NCBI GenBank assembly: GCA_016714165.1
Contig: JADJNU010000001.1
Coordinates: 2,170,001-2,234,000 of the forward strand
Direction: 5' to 3'
Length of the DNA stretch: 64,000 nt
Source of the DNA: Bdellovibrionales bacterium
Lineage (GTDB): Bacteria; Bdellovibrionota; Bdellovibrionia; Bdellovibrionales; UBA1609
The notes under the pieces were generated by a model. That model was not told where the DNA came from. It worked only from the letters and a program-made list of their open reading frames with translations, and made no database searches. Shown here in pieces: positions 46,137 through 53,603 of this stretch. Made by a program: the position numbers and the translations under genes. Each line of letters starts with the position of its first letter. Positions within the stretch are counted from its first letter, which is position 1.

Positions 46137-48709
46137 CGACGCTTTCTTGCTTGCTGCTGCCGTCGCGCTGTCGTTTCTTGAACAAGCCTTACAAAGCGAG
46201 CTTCAAAATCACCAGACACAAATTGTATCAATCGTCTTGTAAGTTCCGAACTTTGAGAAGGATCTAAATTGACGGGACTACTCCTTTGTCCACGCCCTAT
46301 TTGGGTTTCAGTAGCTCCAAGGGGATAATCCCGCACAGCTTCACTAGGGCTACCCGCATCAGCATTCAGATAGCGCCCACGGTTAAAAAAATCCTGAAAT
46401 CGTCTGGGTTCAAAAACCCGAACATCCAAAGATTGATCATGTTCGCGAATAGATCCACTAATTGGTATGACGGAATATTCTTTTCTGTTTGGATCATCCA
46501 CATTTCGATCTATATCTTCGACATGAAAGTATGTTTCAAATAACGCGGTGAAATCGAAGGCCTGAGTATAGCGCGGCCAACTCAAAGCAAATTCCTTCAA
46601 ATCGCCAAACCCGCGCAAATGATCAGTTATGCGGTAGAACCTATGCAGCCAGAGTTCAGATGCTGCATAATAGGCTTCTGATGTCATAGTTAGACCCAAC
46701 ATGGCCGAGCCATATCCACTTCTTTTTGCAATTGCCAGGAACTCTAGCGTTAACAGCGGTTGGTCGGCCTGATCCACATACATGATATGAAGCCCCTTGC
46801 TTATGGCGGCTTCAACGATTTTTCTCGAAATGTCGTAGTACTCCTCCACAAGTAAAGGTGATTTTTCAGGATGCTGGTAGTGACCTCTAATCGCAAACTC
46901 TGGCAAAGACATAAAGCTCAATGGGGTGATAACCACGGTATTTTCTAACTTGAGCACCCCTTCGCTCAAAAGCAGTCTCTGCAGATAGGTCATTCCCACT
47001 GACATTCCGCCCGCAACACTCACAAATGCCCTTTTCCCTTCTACGGCAACCTTTTTAGACAAAGCCTGTTGTATGATTTGCTCGTGAATGGCCGTGCGCT
47101 CTGGCGAATAAATTCTACGTCCAGATGAATCGCGATCGTGAGAATAGATTGCCGAAGTGGGGACTATATCAAGTGAATTCGGATTCAAAGGGTCAATATT
47201 TTTTCCTGTATCGACCATATGTTTGGGATATCTCTCAATAAAATCTTGATCAGGCTTTTCAAAATTAACAGGCACAGGTTGTGCCATCAGTTGGGTCAGT
47301 CGATGAATGGCCACGGCATGGTCATCTAAGGGAGAAGATACTTGAATCCACTCAAATCCTGGAAAGTGCGTGGCAAAGAAATTTGGATCCTGCTGTAGGA
47401 CAAGATCCAGAACAGCGGTATCAGTAAGTTCCAAAGTTAGGTATTGAGCAATAAGAATTAATTTTTCAGTCTCAAAAGTCATTCCGACAAATCTATCGTG
47501 ATAGGCAGATTTCATCTGAGCCTTTTCGTTCAGAAATAAGTCGATAACTCTATTAACGATTTGTTCAAATGGCGCAGTTGTTTTGGCAAAAAGATGAATG
47601 CGACTAAATTCAGCAAATTGACGAAACTCGGCCTTCAAATTCTCGGAAAAATCCGCAGTTAAAGATGTTTGTTGCCGCACTTGTTCTGCAACATTTATCC
47701 CAAATGTTTCGATGTTGGCTTTGGTTGTCGAGAGAAGGTCACCCATCTGATATTGCCTAAAGGCTACGGCAAATTGACTAAAAATGTAGTCACGAAGAAT
47801 TGGATCAGATTCAACCACGGATTCAATATCAGATAGATCCATCGGTGTAGAGGCCGTCTGCTTGAATTTTTCAGCAAATTTCCTTAAAAGCCCCTGATAG
47901 ACTCTAAATGCGCTTGGGAAATGCTGCCGTAGATCTGCTGGAGAAATCCGACCGACACGCAATCCATCTTGAATATCCGTTGCATTGAAGGCAATTCGAT
48001 CGGACTGTGCTGCTATTTGGCCCTCAATGTGATTGAATTGCGCAATATTCATGCGCGAAAAGTCGGCGTGTTGACGTAAACTTAGGGGAAGTTCCTCGAC
48101 AAGGTGATTGTCAAAACGCCTCGGCCTAGATGAATCGAATCTCCAAAATCTCTTAGCCAAACCCTCTAGCACTTCAGTGCCTATAAGGGTTGGATCACTC
48201 GACCAGTCAGTAACAACATGAAGGCCTGCAGCATCGTGGTCCCAAACAAGACCATGTTTAGAAAGTCGCTTTCTTAGGGCGGTTTCACCCCAATGAGAAA
48301 ATACGGGATGGCCAATGTCATGAGCTAAACCAATAACAGCAGCTAAACTTTGACTTGCCTCAGAGAGACCTAATTCACGAGTTAATTCACTTGCAATGAC
48401 TGCGACGTCCTCTGAATGCATTTGTCTGTTTGTTAAGTTTTCATCAGAGTAGTTTATGGCAAACTGATACAAGCCCCTTAAATTCCTAAATTTCTGAAGG
48501 CCTCTGATGTAATCAGCTTGCTTTCGATAATGGCTGGCGTTTCTATGAAGGCGATGTGCTATTCCCAGGCTGTATCGCCCAACGTTTGCCGAAACTTCCC
48601 GTCTTGATACCTTCGAGACTATTAGTAGCCTGTGACAAATAGGATCGCTTGCTAAAGCCCATTCATTAGCGGTGAATACAAACAAAAAAGCTACAACCCT
48701 CAAGCTCAT
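46133..48709 (-). CDS. Exported dGTPase-like HD protein fused to a zeta-toxin-like domain
   Basis: 858 residues. There is a signal peptide (about 1-21) followed by 'PICHRLL'. Residues 90-255 carry the dGTPase-type HD core: R95-x-x-H98, H130-D131 in 'AHDIGHPVFSHWGE', and D237 in 'QSDRIAFNATDIQDGL'. Residues 560-665 resemble the zeta-toxin/PNK P-loop fold, with 'AFVSVAGGMSVGMTYL' in the Walker A place, but the essential lysine is Met573. A later 'EAAISKGLHIMYVD' segment fits the second strand of that fold. The C-terminus is basic. dGTPases cut dGTP to deoxyguanosine and triphosphate, and zeta kinases phosphorylate UDP-sugars. Whether this protein does either is unknown. It is the middle gene of the operon (1-nt and 4-nt overlaps). 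Confidence 0.75.
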   Translation of the reverse strand: MSLRVVAFLFVFTANEWALASDPICHRLLIVSKVSRREVSANVGRYSLGIAHRLHRNASHYRKQADYIRGLQKFRNLRGLYQFAINYSDENLTNRQMHSEDVAVIASELTRELGLSEASQSLAAVIGLAHDIGHPVFSHWGETALRKRLSKHGLVWDHDAAGLHVVTDWSSDPTLIGTEVLEGLAKRFWRFDSSRPRRFDNHLVEELPLSLRQHADFSRMNIAQFNHIEGQIAAQSDRIAFNATDIQDGLRVGRISPADLRQHFPSAFRVYQGLLRKFAEKFKQTASTPMDLSDIESVVESDPILRDYIFSQFAVAFRQYQMGDLLSTTKANIETFGINVAEQVRQQTSLTADFSENLKAEFRQFAEFSRIHLFAKTTAPFEQIVNRVIDLFLNEKAQMKSAYHDRFVGMTFETEKLILIAQYLTLELTDTAVLDLVLQQDPNFFATHFPGFEWIQVSSPLDDHAVAIHRLTQLMAQPVPVNFEKPDQDFIERYPKHMVDTGKNIDPLNPNSLDIVPTSAIYSHDRDSSGRRIYSPERTAIHEQIIQQALSKKVAVEGKRAFVSVAGGMSVGMTYLQRLLLSEGVLKLENTVVITPLSFMSLPEFAIRGHYQHPEKSPLLVEEYYDISRKIVEAAISKGLHIMYVDQADQPLLTLEFLAIAKRSGYGSAMLGLTMTSEAYYAASELWLHRFYRITDHLRGFGDLKEFALSWPRYTQAFDFTALFETYFHVEDIDRNVDDPNRKEYSVIPISGSIREHDQSLDVRVFEPRRFQDFFNRGRYLNADAGSPSEAVRDYPLGATETQIGRGQRSSPVNLDPSQSSELTRRLIQFVSGDFEARFVRLVQETTARRQQQARKRR

Positions 48710-50361
48710 CAGCGCTCTCCAGGTTGCATTTCAATATTGCGTACCAGCCAGCGCGCTGCTGCAGCCGTCCGCTCTGCCAACACATCAATGGAAGTCCACG
48801 TGAGTGTGGGGGAATTCATAAATTCTTCATCGGGGACAATTTGGCCAGCACTTGGGCCGACGATGATAGATCGTGGATTATCACTGCCCTCTAATGTTGT
48901 GCCAATTTTCACATATCTTCCGTCAGGTAATCGGCCCATAATTGGTTTAGAGTTTTTATCCACAGAAGAACCATGGGACGTCCAAGTTATTGGCGAATGA
49001 TCATATGCCGTGGCAAATATAACCTTATCATAAATTCGAGACCTTCCATCCGCAGCGGTCAATTGTATTTTTTCTGTACCTTCTTCAATGACCACGTGAA
49101 CCTTATGTGCACGTCCTAGTAACCTGTTATACTTTTGAAACTCACGATATGTTCCAATGGTTGGCGCGAATCTGTTATTTGTCTTGGCATTGAAGTCAAA
49201 ATGGGTATCTGATTTTTGTCCCCACCAATCAATGGAAAGTACACCACCGTTTTCTTTGATGCCAGGTCCGAGCTTTTGACCAAGTTGACCGTCTTCTGGC
49301 TGGCCATAAATTTTACCTGGACCATAGCCCGAAAGTGCTTCAACAACCGTTCCTCCTGCCCCTCCCGCGCCGATGACCGCTACGCGCTTACCTTCATAGG
49401 CGCTCAAGAACGATCTCTCTCTTCCTAATATTGTGATTTGCGAAGCTCGCACAGCTAGTTCTCCATAGTGTTCCACGAGTGGTGCATTTAGTGGGTTCAT
49501 CGCATTTTCAGATTCTTGCTCAAGTCTTAGCAGCAGTTCCATGGACTCTTGGTCCACAACTCCATAGTTGGCGAGATTCCCAAGCCCAGAAGCTAAAATA
49601 ACGGCCTGGGTTTCAATACTTATTCCATTGTCGAGCGCTACGGAATATTTTGCTCCGTCGAATGTTACTCCTTTTACTACTTGATGCAAAAGGATTTCAC
49701 TTGAGGAATACAGATTGAGCGCGATGATATTCCCCAGATCGCGAGCCATAATATAACCTGGTTCGGCAACATCAAGCAATTGAAAGGGTGCATTAGGGAA
49801 TGGATGTGCACTTCTTTCGATCAACTCAGGAGCATTGAGGCGATAAAATCCGCCAGTCGCTGCAAAAACACCACCGATTTCATCTGACGCAGTTACAACG
49901 AGGACTTTGAGCGATGGGTTTGCTAGCCGAATGTTGACAGCAGAGATGGCGGCATGTGGCCCATCGCCAATAACGATCACATCGGGTTTAAAACCGAACG
50001 GCGTTGGGCGTTTGAGATTTGCTTCTAAGGTCAGCGATTTACTATTAACTCTCTCAGAGATTTCTGTAGCAGCGGCTTGGAGTTCTCGACCTCGAATAGC
50101 GCCTGACTTAATTTTTTCACGGAACTGAAGAATTTTATCTTTCGAAAAACCCGTCTTGAGTTCAGTAATCTGTGCTTGTATCTCTGAAACTGTATCTGGT
50201 GGGTGTTGAATGTGAACTTGCCGACTGGAGTAAAGCAAACGGCGGCAAAGGGCGGCATCGCCCGTGCTCGCCCAAGCAGAGAGTGTACCTGTTAAAAGAG
50301 CAATAGCCCCAAACAGAGTTAAGATAACTCCCGATCTAATACGGGATTCTCTTGATCGCAC
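48709..50361 (-). CDS. Exported FAD/NAD(P)-binding Rossmann protein
   Basis: 550 residues. There is a signal peptide (about 10-32) followed by 'ALCRRLL'. Residues 127-150 form a dinucleotide-binding strand-loop-helix ('VIVIGDGPHAAISAV'), and residues 326-345 form a second one ('RVAVIGAGGAGGTVVEAL'). This two-nucleotide layout is that of flavin-containing monooxygenases and related NAD(P)H oxidoreductases. The signal is Sec-like without twin arginines, which is unusual for a protein that must bind FAD outside the cytoplasm. It is the first gene of the operon with the two HD proteins (TGATG overlap with the next). Confidence 0.75.
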   Translation of the reverse strand: MRSRESRIRSGVILTLFGAIALLTGTLSAWASTGDAALCRRLLYSSRQVHIQHPPDTVSEIQAQITELKTGFSKDKILQFREKIKSGAIRGRELQAAATEISERVNSKSLTLEANLKRPTPFGFKPDVIVIGDGPHAAISAVNIRLANPSLKVLVVTASDEIGGVFAATGGFYRLNAPELIERSAHPFPNAPFQLLDVAEPGYIMARDLGNIIALNLYSSSEILLHQVVKGVTFDGAKYSVALDNGISIETQAVILASGLGNLANYGVVDQESMELLLRLEQESENAMNPLNAPLVEHYGELAVRASQITILGRERSFLSAYEGKRVAVIGAGGAGGTVVEALSGYGPGKIYGQPEDGQLGQKLGPGIKENGGVLSIDWWGQKSDTHFDFNAKTNNRFAPTIGTYREFQKYNRLLGRAHKVHVVIEEGTEKIQLTAADGRSRIYDKVIFATAYDHSPITWTSHGSSVDKNSKPIMGRLPDGRYVKIGTTLEGSDNPRSIIVGPSAGQIVPDEEFMNSPTLTWTSIDVLAERTAAAARWLVRNIEMQPGER

Positions 50362-50778
50362 TTTAACTTCCTCGAAGAACCTGAATTACTAAAATATTTT
50401 CAGTGCAAATTACACGCCAAAGTGGTGGAGTTCTATTAATCTGGCGCGGTAAAAGGCGTAGCGTTCTTAAATGGTTGGTTGGCAGTAAGAGAGGTTCGAC
50501 AACCTAAATGTCGATTAAGTTGTCGAAGTGACGAGTTTGAGCCTTGTGAAAATTATCTTGTGGCGCATTGCTTTGAATTAAAAGACACCGGTGAAGTGAC
50601 AGTGAGGGGCCCTTTGGGTTTGTTTTTGGTGCAACTAACGTGAGTCACCGAGACCAAAGTCCAAAGAGAAAAACCATAATACCTAAGTCGAGCATTGGGG
50701 CTGAAATAAAAAAGTCCATCAAACAAGACCTTTCGCATAAGCTTTAATTTGCAGAAAAAAACTCGCGGAGGTACAAGG
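50362..50778. other. Upstream region of the three-gene operon
   Basis: About 420 nt without a supportable gene. It should hold the promoter of the minus-strand operon and contains the perfect inverted repeat at 50495-50527. Beyond that it is probably decayed island DNA. Confidence 0.4.
50495..50527. repeat. Inverted repeat, possible operator
   Basis: TTCGACAAC (50495-50503) and GTTGTCGAA (50519-50527) are perfect 9-bp arms around a 15-nt AT-rich spacer that contains a further TGTCGA. It lies about 135 nt before the start of the operon's first gene and could bind a dimeric regulator or a recombinase. Confidence 0.55.
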
Positions 50779-51088
50779 ATGGACTTCTCTCATCTCATCA
50801 CGACGGCCCTTGGTTTACAAGATGTGACTATCGAAAAGTGGACTGCGGGCGGTTGACTGGAAGCCTACTGCCTAAAGTGTAAAGGTCGGCAGTCCAAAGT
50901 TTGAATTTGACCGGTCAGAGTTGAGTTTAAGAGAATTCGTGAGGCAAGATAGAGCCTCCTGTCTCTGCCATCAATGCGGCAATCAGATAGGCTATGTACA
51001 TGAGTGGAAAGAGAGATCTTTGCGTGCCCCGCCGTTTGGGGCCTTTTTGTATGTGGAGGTGATTCTCTTTCAGCTGAGAGGGTACTGA
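50779..51088 (+). mobile_element. ISL3-like transposase N-terminal relic
   Basis: An ATG at 50779 with GGAGG upstream opens 'MDFSHLITTALGLQDVTIEKW', then stops. After two frame changes the DNA reads 'VEFKRIREAR', then 'CLCHQCGNQIGYVHEWKERSL' and 'RAPPFGAFLYVEVILFQLRG', ending at 51088. The order (short helix, Cys-x-x-Cys zinc ribbon, 'LRxPPxG' strand) is that of ISL3-type transposases. The catalytic part is missing and stops are present, so it is a dead fragment. It runs straight into the SUMF1-like relic. Confidence 0.5.
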
Positions 51089-51275
51089 CGGTAACGTGGC
51101 TGTTGCTGGTAATACGGGCTCCGCTCGCGTCATGCGTGGCGGCAGCTGGAGAGTCAATGCACAATACTTGCGTTCCTCTAATCGCTACAACGACCTCCCT
51201 GATAACCGCAACGACCATTTCATTTTCAGTAAAAATGAAGACGGCTGTTTTATGATGAAACATCGAGAGGGTTAA
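51078..51275 (+). pseudogene. SUMF1/FGE-sulfatase-fold C-terminal relic, DGR variable-repeat-like
   Basis: The frame 51078-51275 gives 'DGNVAVAGNTGSARVMRGGSW', then 'RVNAQYLRSSNRYNDLPDNR' and 'NDHFIFSKNEDG', up to a TAA. This is the typical end of formylglycine-generating-enzyme (SUMF1) folds, which many diversity-generating retroelements use as their variable protein. At the places where template repeats usually have AAC or AAT codons, the codons here are mostly NNY (GTC, TAC, TAC, GAC, CTC, GAC, CAT, TTC), as expected from adenine mutagenesis. The gene's 5' part is missing, and no reverse transcriptase or template repeat is in the window. Confidence 0.5.
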
Positions 51276-51297
51276 CTTGGTGGCAGAATTATAAAAC

Positions 51298-51322
51298 AAA
51301 AGAGGGCTGCGTAGCCCCCTTT
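51298..51322 (-). terminator. Hairpin with T-rich tail on the minus strand
   Basis: Arms AGAGGGCT and AGCCCCCT around a GCGT loop, with one mismatch and flanking A/T pairs. On the minus strand it is followed by TCTTTTGTTTTAT, so it looks like a leftward terminator. It also lies just after the SUMF1-like relic. Confidence 0.5.
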
Positions 51323-51681
51323 GAAACGCAATAGTTATTGGGCCTCCGAGACCTTCAGCCATTCCTTGTGTTTCAAATATTGATTAAAAGTTTCCTTATA
51401 TTGTTTTAATAGTAACTTTCTTTCTTATTGATTTTGGCAATCAACGTATTTCTGCCACAATTCAACGGCCTGTTTATTCAATCGGATTGATAAATCCATT
51501 TTCATACCCTCCGTTGCCGTCAACGCTACAGATCGCTTAGAGGGCATCAATTGAGCAGAAATCAGACTCACCCTGAGCCGAGAAACTCGAACTTTTTTGT
51601 ATAATAATATTGATAACGCAATAAGGCGCTTTTGGTCGTTGAGTCGACCGTCATTAAATCCTATAAATTGGAATGTGTAAC

Positions 51682-51742
51682 TTGGTAGAGCGCTACCCTT
51701 ACCAGGTGGATGTCGTCGGTTCGAGCCCGGCACCCTTTACCA
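51682..51742 (+). repeat. Partial tRNA-Val copy (putative island end)
   Basis: From TTGGTAGAGC to ACCA the 61 nt align without gaps to the tRNA-Val at 41809-41869, with five differences. The loop still shows TAC. The acceptor 5' strand and most of the D-arm are absent and the acceptor 3' strand is altered, so it cannot be a working tRNA. Confidence 0.8.
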
Positions 51743-51836
51743 TTTATTTAAAATCAGCGAATAGTGCAGAAACAAAAATTATCAGAAAAATTGATAAATT
51801 CGATACGCACTCAACTGAATACATGAGGCGAAGCCA

Positions 51837-52994
51837 TTGAGTACCGTTAGGCCAAGTATCTTTGAAATTGCGGTCGTATTTGCACGAATCGGAATAACCG
51901 CATTTGGCGGTCCTGCCGCCCATATCGCGATGATGGAAACGGAGATTGTTAGTCGCCGCGGCTGGATCTCTCAGGAAGAGTTTTTGGATCTTCTCAGTGC
52001 TACAAACCTAATCCCCGGACCAAACTCAACAGAAATGGCAATCCATATTGGCCGTAGGATGGCTGGTTGGCGCGGCTTGGTTGTTGCCGGCGCCTCCTTC
52101 ATTGGTCCAGCCTTTTTAATTGTTTGGGCAATCTCTTGGTTTTATATGAGTTTCAGCTCACTTCCCTCATTTCAATCAATTTTTATCGGTGTTAAACCGG
52201 TGATTCTGGCTGTCGTTGCTCAAGCGATTTGGAGCTTATCAAAGACTGCCATTAGGGATCGAGTTCTTGCCCTATTCGCGGCTCTCGCGCTGACCTTATA
52301 TCTTGTTTTTGGCAATGAACTTTTGATTTTATTATTGATTGCCATTTTAAACCTCCTATTCCGTCTCGAGCTGAAGGTTCCTCGAGGAAAATCCTTTATC
52401 ATCATTTGGGTGAGTTCAATATTTCTCTATCCCTGGATACAGGCGCTGGCGCAAGCGATGGAGAAGAATAAGGTGGCCATCGAAGACCTCTTTGGATACT
52501 TTTTGAAAGTGGGGTCAGTTTTATTTGGAAGTGGCTATGTGCTGATTGCTTTCCTTCAAAGTGACCTCGTATATCGATATCATTGGGTCACCAAGCAACA
52601 TCTGGTTGACGCAATTGCGGTTGGTCAATTCACTCCCGGCCCTGTCTTCTCCACCGCCACCTTTATCGGTTATGTGATTGCCGGTCACAAGGGAGCCGTG
52701 GTTGCGACCATTGGTATCTTTTTGCCAGCTTTTTTGTTTGTCGGACTGAGCGCTCCGCTCATACCTGCGCTTCGTCGGTCCGCATGGACGGCTCCGATCC
52801 TTGACGGGCTTAATATGGCCTCTCTCAGTCTCATGGCTGGAGCTGCCCTGATCTTGGCGAAGGGAACCATCAACTCCGTTTATGGTGCTTTGGTCTTCGG
52901 ATTGAGTTTGATTCTACTGGTGAGGTTTAAAATCAATTCGGCCTGGTTAATACTGATCGCTGGTCTTTTAGGATTCTTCAATTTGACCAACTGA
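51837..52994 (+). CDS. chrA: Chromate transporter, ChrA family
   Basis: 385 residues with two tandem CHR domains. The first has 'ITAFGGPAAHIAMM' and 'NLIPGPNSTEMAIHIG'; the second has 'FGSGYVLIAFL' and 'QFTPGPVFSTATFIGY'. About ten membrane segments are predicted by eye. Long ChrA proteins export chromate or take up sulfate-like anions in the inner membrane. It starts with TTG 51837 behind GAGGCG, about 95 nt after the tRNA fragment, so it is the first ordinary gene beyond the island. Confidence 0.9.
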   Translation: MSTVRPSIFEIAVVFARIGITAFGGPAAHIAMMETEIVSRRGWISQEEFLDLLSATNLIPGPNSTEMAIHIGRRMAGWRGLVVAGASFIGPAFLIVWAISWFYMSFSSLPSFQSIFIGVKPVILAVVAQAIWSLSKTAIRDRVLALFAALALTLYLVFGNELLILLLIAILNLLFRLELKVPRGKSFIIIWVSSIFLYPWIQALAQAMEKNKVAIEDLFGYFLKVGSVLFGSGYVLIAFLQSDLVYRYHWVTKQHLVDAIAVGQFTPGPVFSTATFIGYVIAGHKGAVVATIGIFLPAFLFVGLSAPLIPALRRSAWTAPILDGLNMASLSLMAGAALILAKGTINSVYGALVFGLSLILLVRFKINSAWLILIAGLLGFFNLTN

Positions 52995-53051
52995 TTATAA
53001 AGTATCAGTTTGGCGATCCTCCCCACTCCACTGGTCTCAGTGGCTAAAGTT

Positions 53052-53588
53052 CTATGCCCCATTTGGAGCCAAAAGATTCCGAATAAAATCCTGGGGCTGC
53101 ACAGGGGTAATCAATAATGGATGATCATTTCGTAAGTGAACGAGGACAAACTCATCGGTTCGTGAAATATACATTCGAAATAAACAGCGCGACGTCTTAA
53201 GAAGACCAAATCCACCCCAAAGGCCACCAGCTCCAATTCTCATACCCATCCCATATTCTTTTCGAAATTCTGAACTGGAGATGATTTTGGCACCTAAGAT
53301 ATCAGATTTTTTCCATGACTTATTTCTCATTGGCCATTGAATTGTGAGAAAATCATGGCTGACAATAAATTGCTTGGGGCGAAACCAGGTCCACACAACA
53401 AGACAAGCTATGATGAAAACGACACACAGACCAATTGGTGCAATAGAATGCGGCCAACCCACTTTTATTGATACAATGCCAAATACAATAGGAAGTGCCA
53501 ACACGAAAGCGGTCATTACGGCGATCGGTCTGCACATGGGCGCTAGCGCGTAGCATTCACTTACTGATTCGCCAGATCGTCTCATCAC
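53052..53588 (-). CDS. Membrane protein with bacterial PH-like domain
   Basis: 178 residues. Two membrane segments (about 22-42 and 48-67) are followed by a beta-rich domain ('FIVSHDFLTIQWPMRNKSW', shortened; 'LHLRND..LLITPVQPQDFI'-like end) of the kind annotated as bacterial PH domain. The function is unknown. It ends just beyond the convergent chrA gene. Confidence 0.7.
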   Translation of the reverse strand: MMRRSGESVSECYALAPMCRPIAVMTAFVLALPIVFGIVSIKVGWPHSIAPIGLCVVFIIACLVVWTWFRPKQFIVSHDFLTIQWPMRNKSWKKSDILGAKIISSSEFRKEYGMGMRIGAGGLWGGFGLLKTSRCLFRMYISRTDEFVLVHLRNDHPLLITPVQPQDFIRNLLAPNGA

Positions 53589-53603
53589 TGATCACTCACT
53601 CAG

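Larger units (their letters stand above)
41809..51742. mobile_element. Putative genomic island at tRNA-Val (about 9.9 kb)
   Basis: The interval is bounded by the 3' 61 nt of the intact tRNA-Val and a 61-nt copy at 51682-51742 in the same orientation, gap-free with five mismatches by eye. This layout is typical of elements that insert at the 3' end of a tRNA gene. Inside are a phage P27-type small terminase, relics of IS3 and ISL3 transposases, a decayed SUMF1-fold gene, low gene density and four exported proteins of unusual domain make-up. No integrase, excisionase or replication gene is visible, so the element is probably old and immobile. The mismatches fit decay after insertion. Confidence 0.55.

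Noticed and set aside
51004..51255. Plus-strand frame of 83 codons over the SUMF1-like relic
   Set aside because: It is in a different frame from the one that gives the clear RGGSW-type sequence, so it is a shadow.
50865..51362. Minus-strand frame of 165 codons over the IS and SUMF1 relics
   Set aside because: Opposite to two recognisable relics, with no signal or domain of its own.
51425..51733. Minus-strand frame of 102 codons ending near the leftward hairpin
   Set aside because: Its first 20 codons are the antisense of the tRNA-Val fragment, which often gives a false frame. The rest shows no recognisable pattern and no ribosome binding site, although the hairpin at 51298-51322 could be its terminator.
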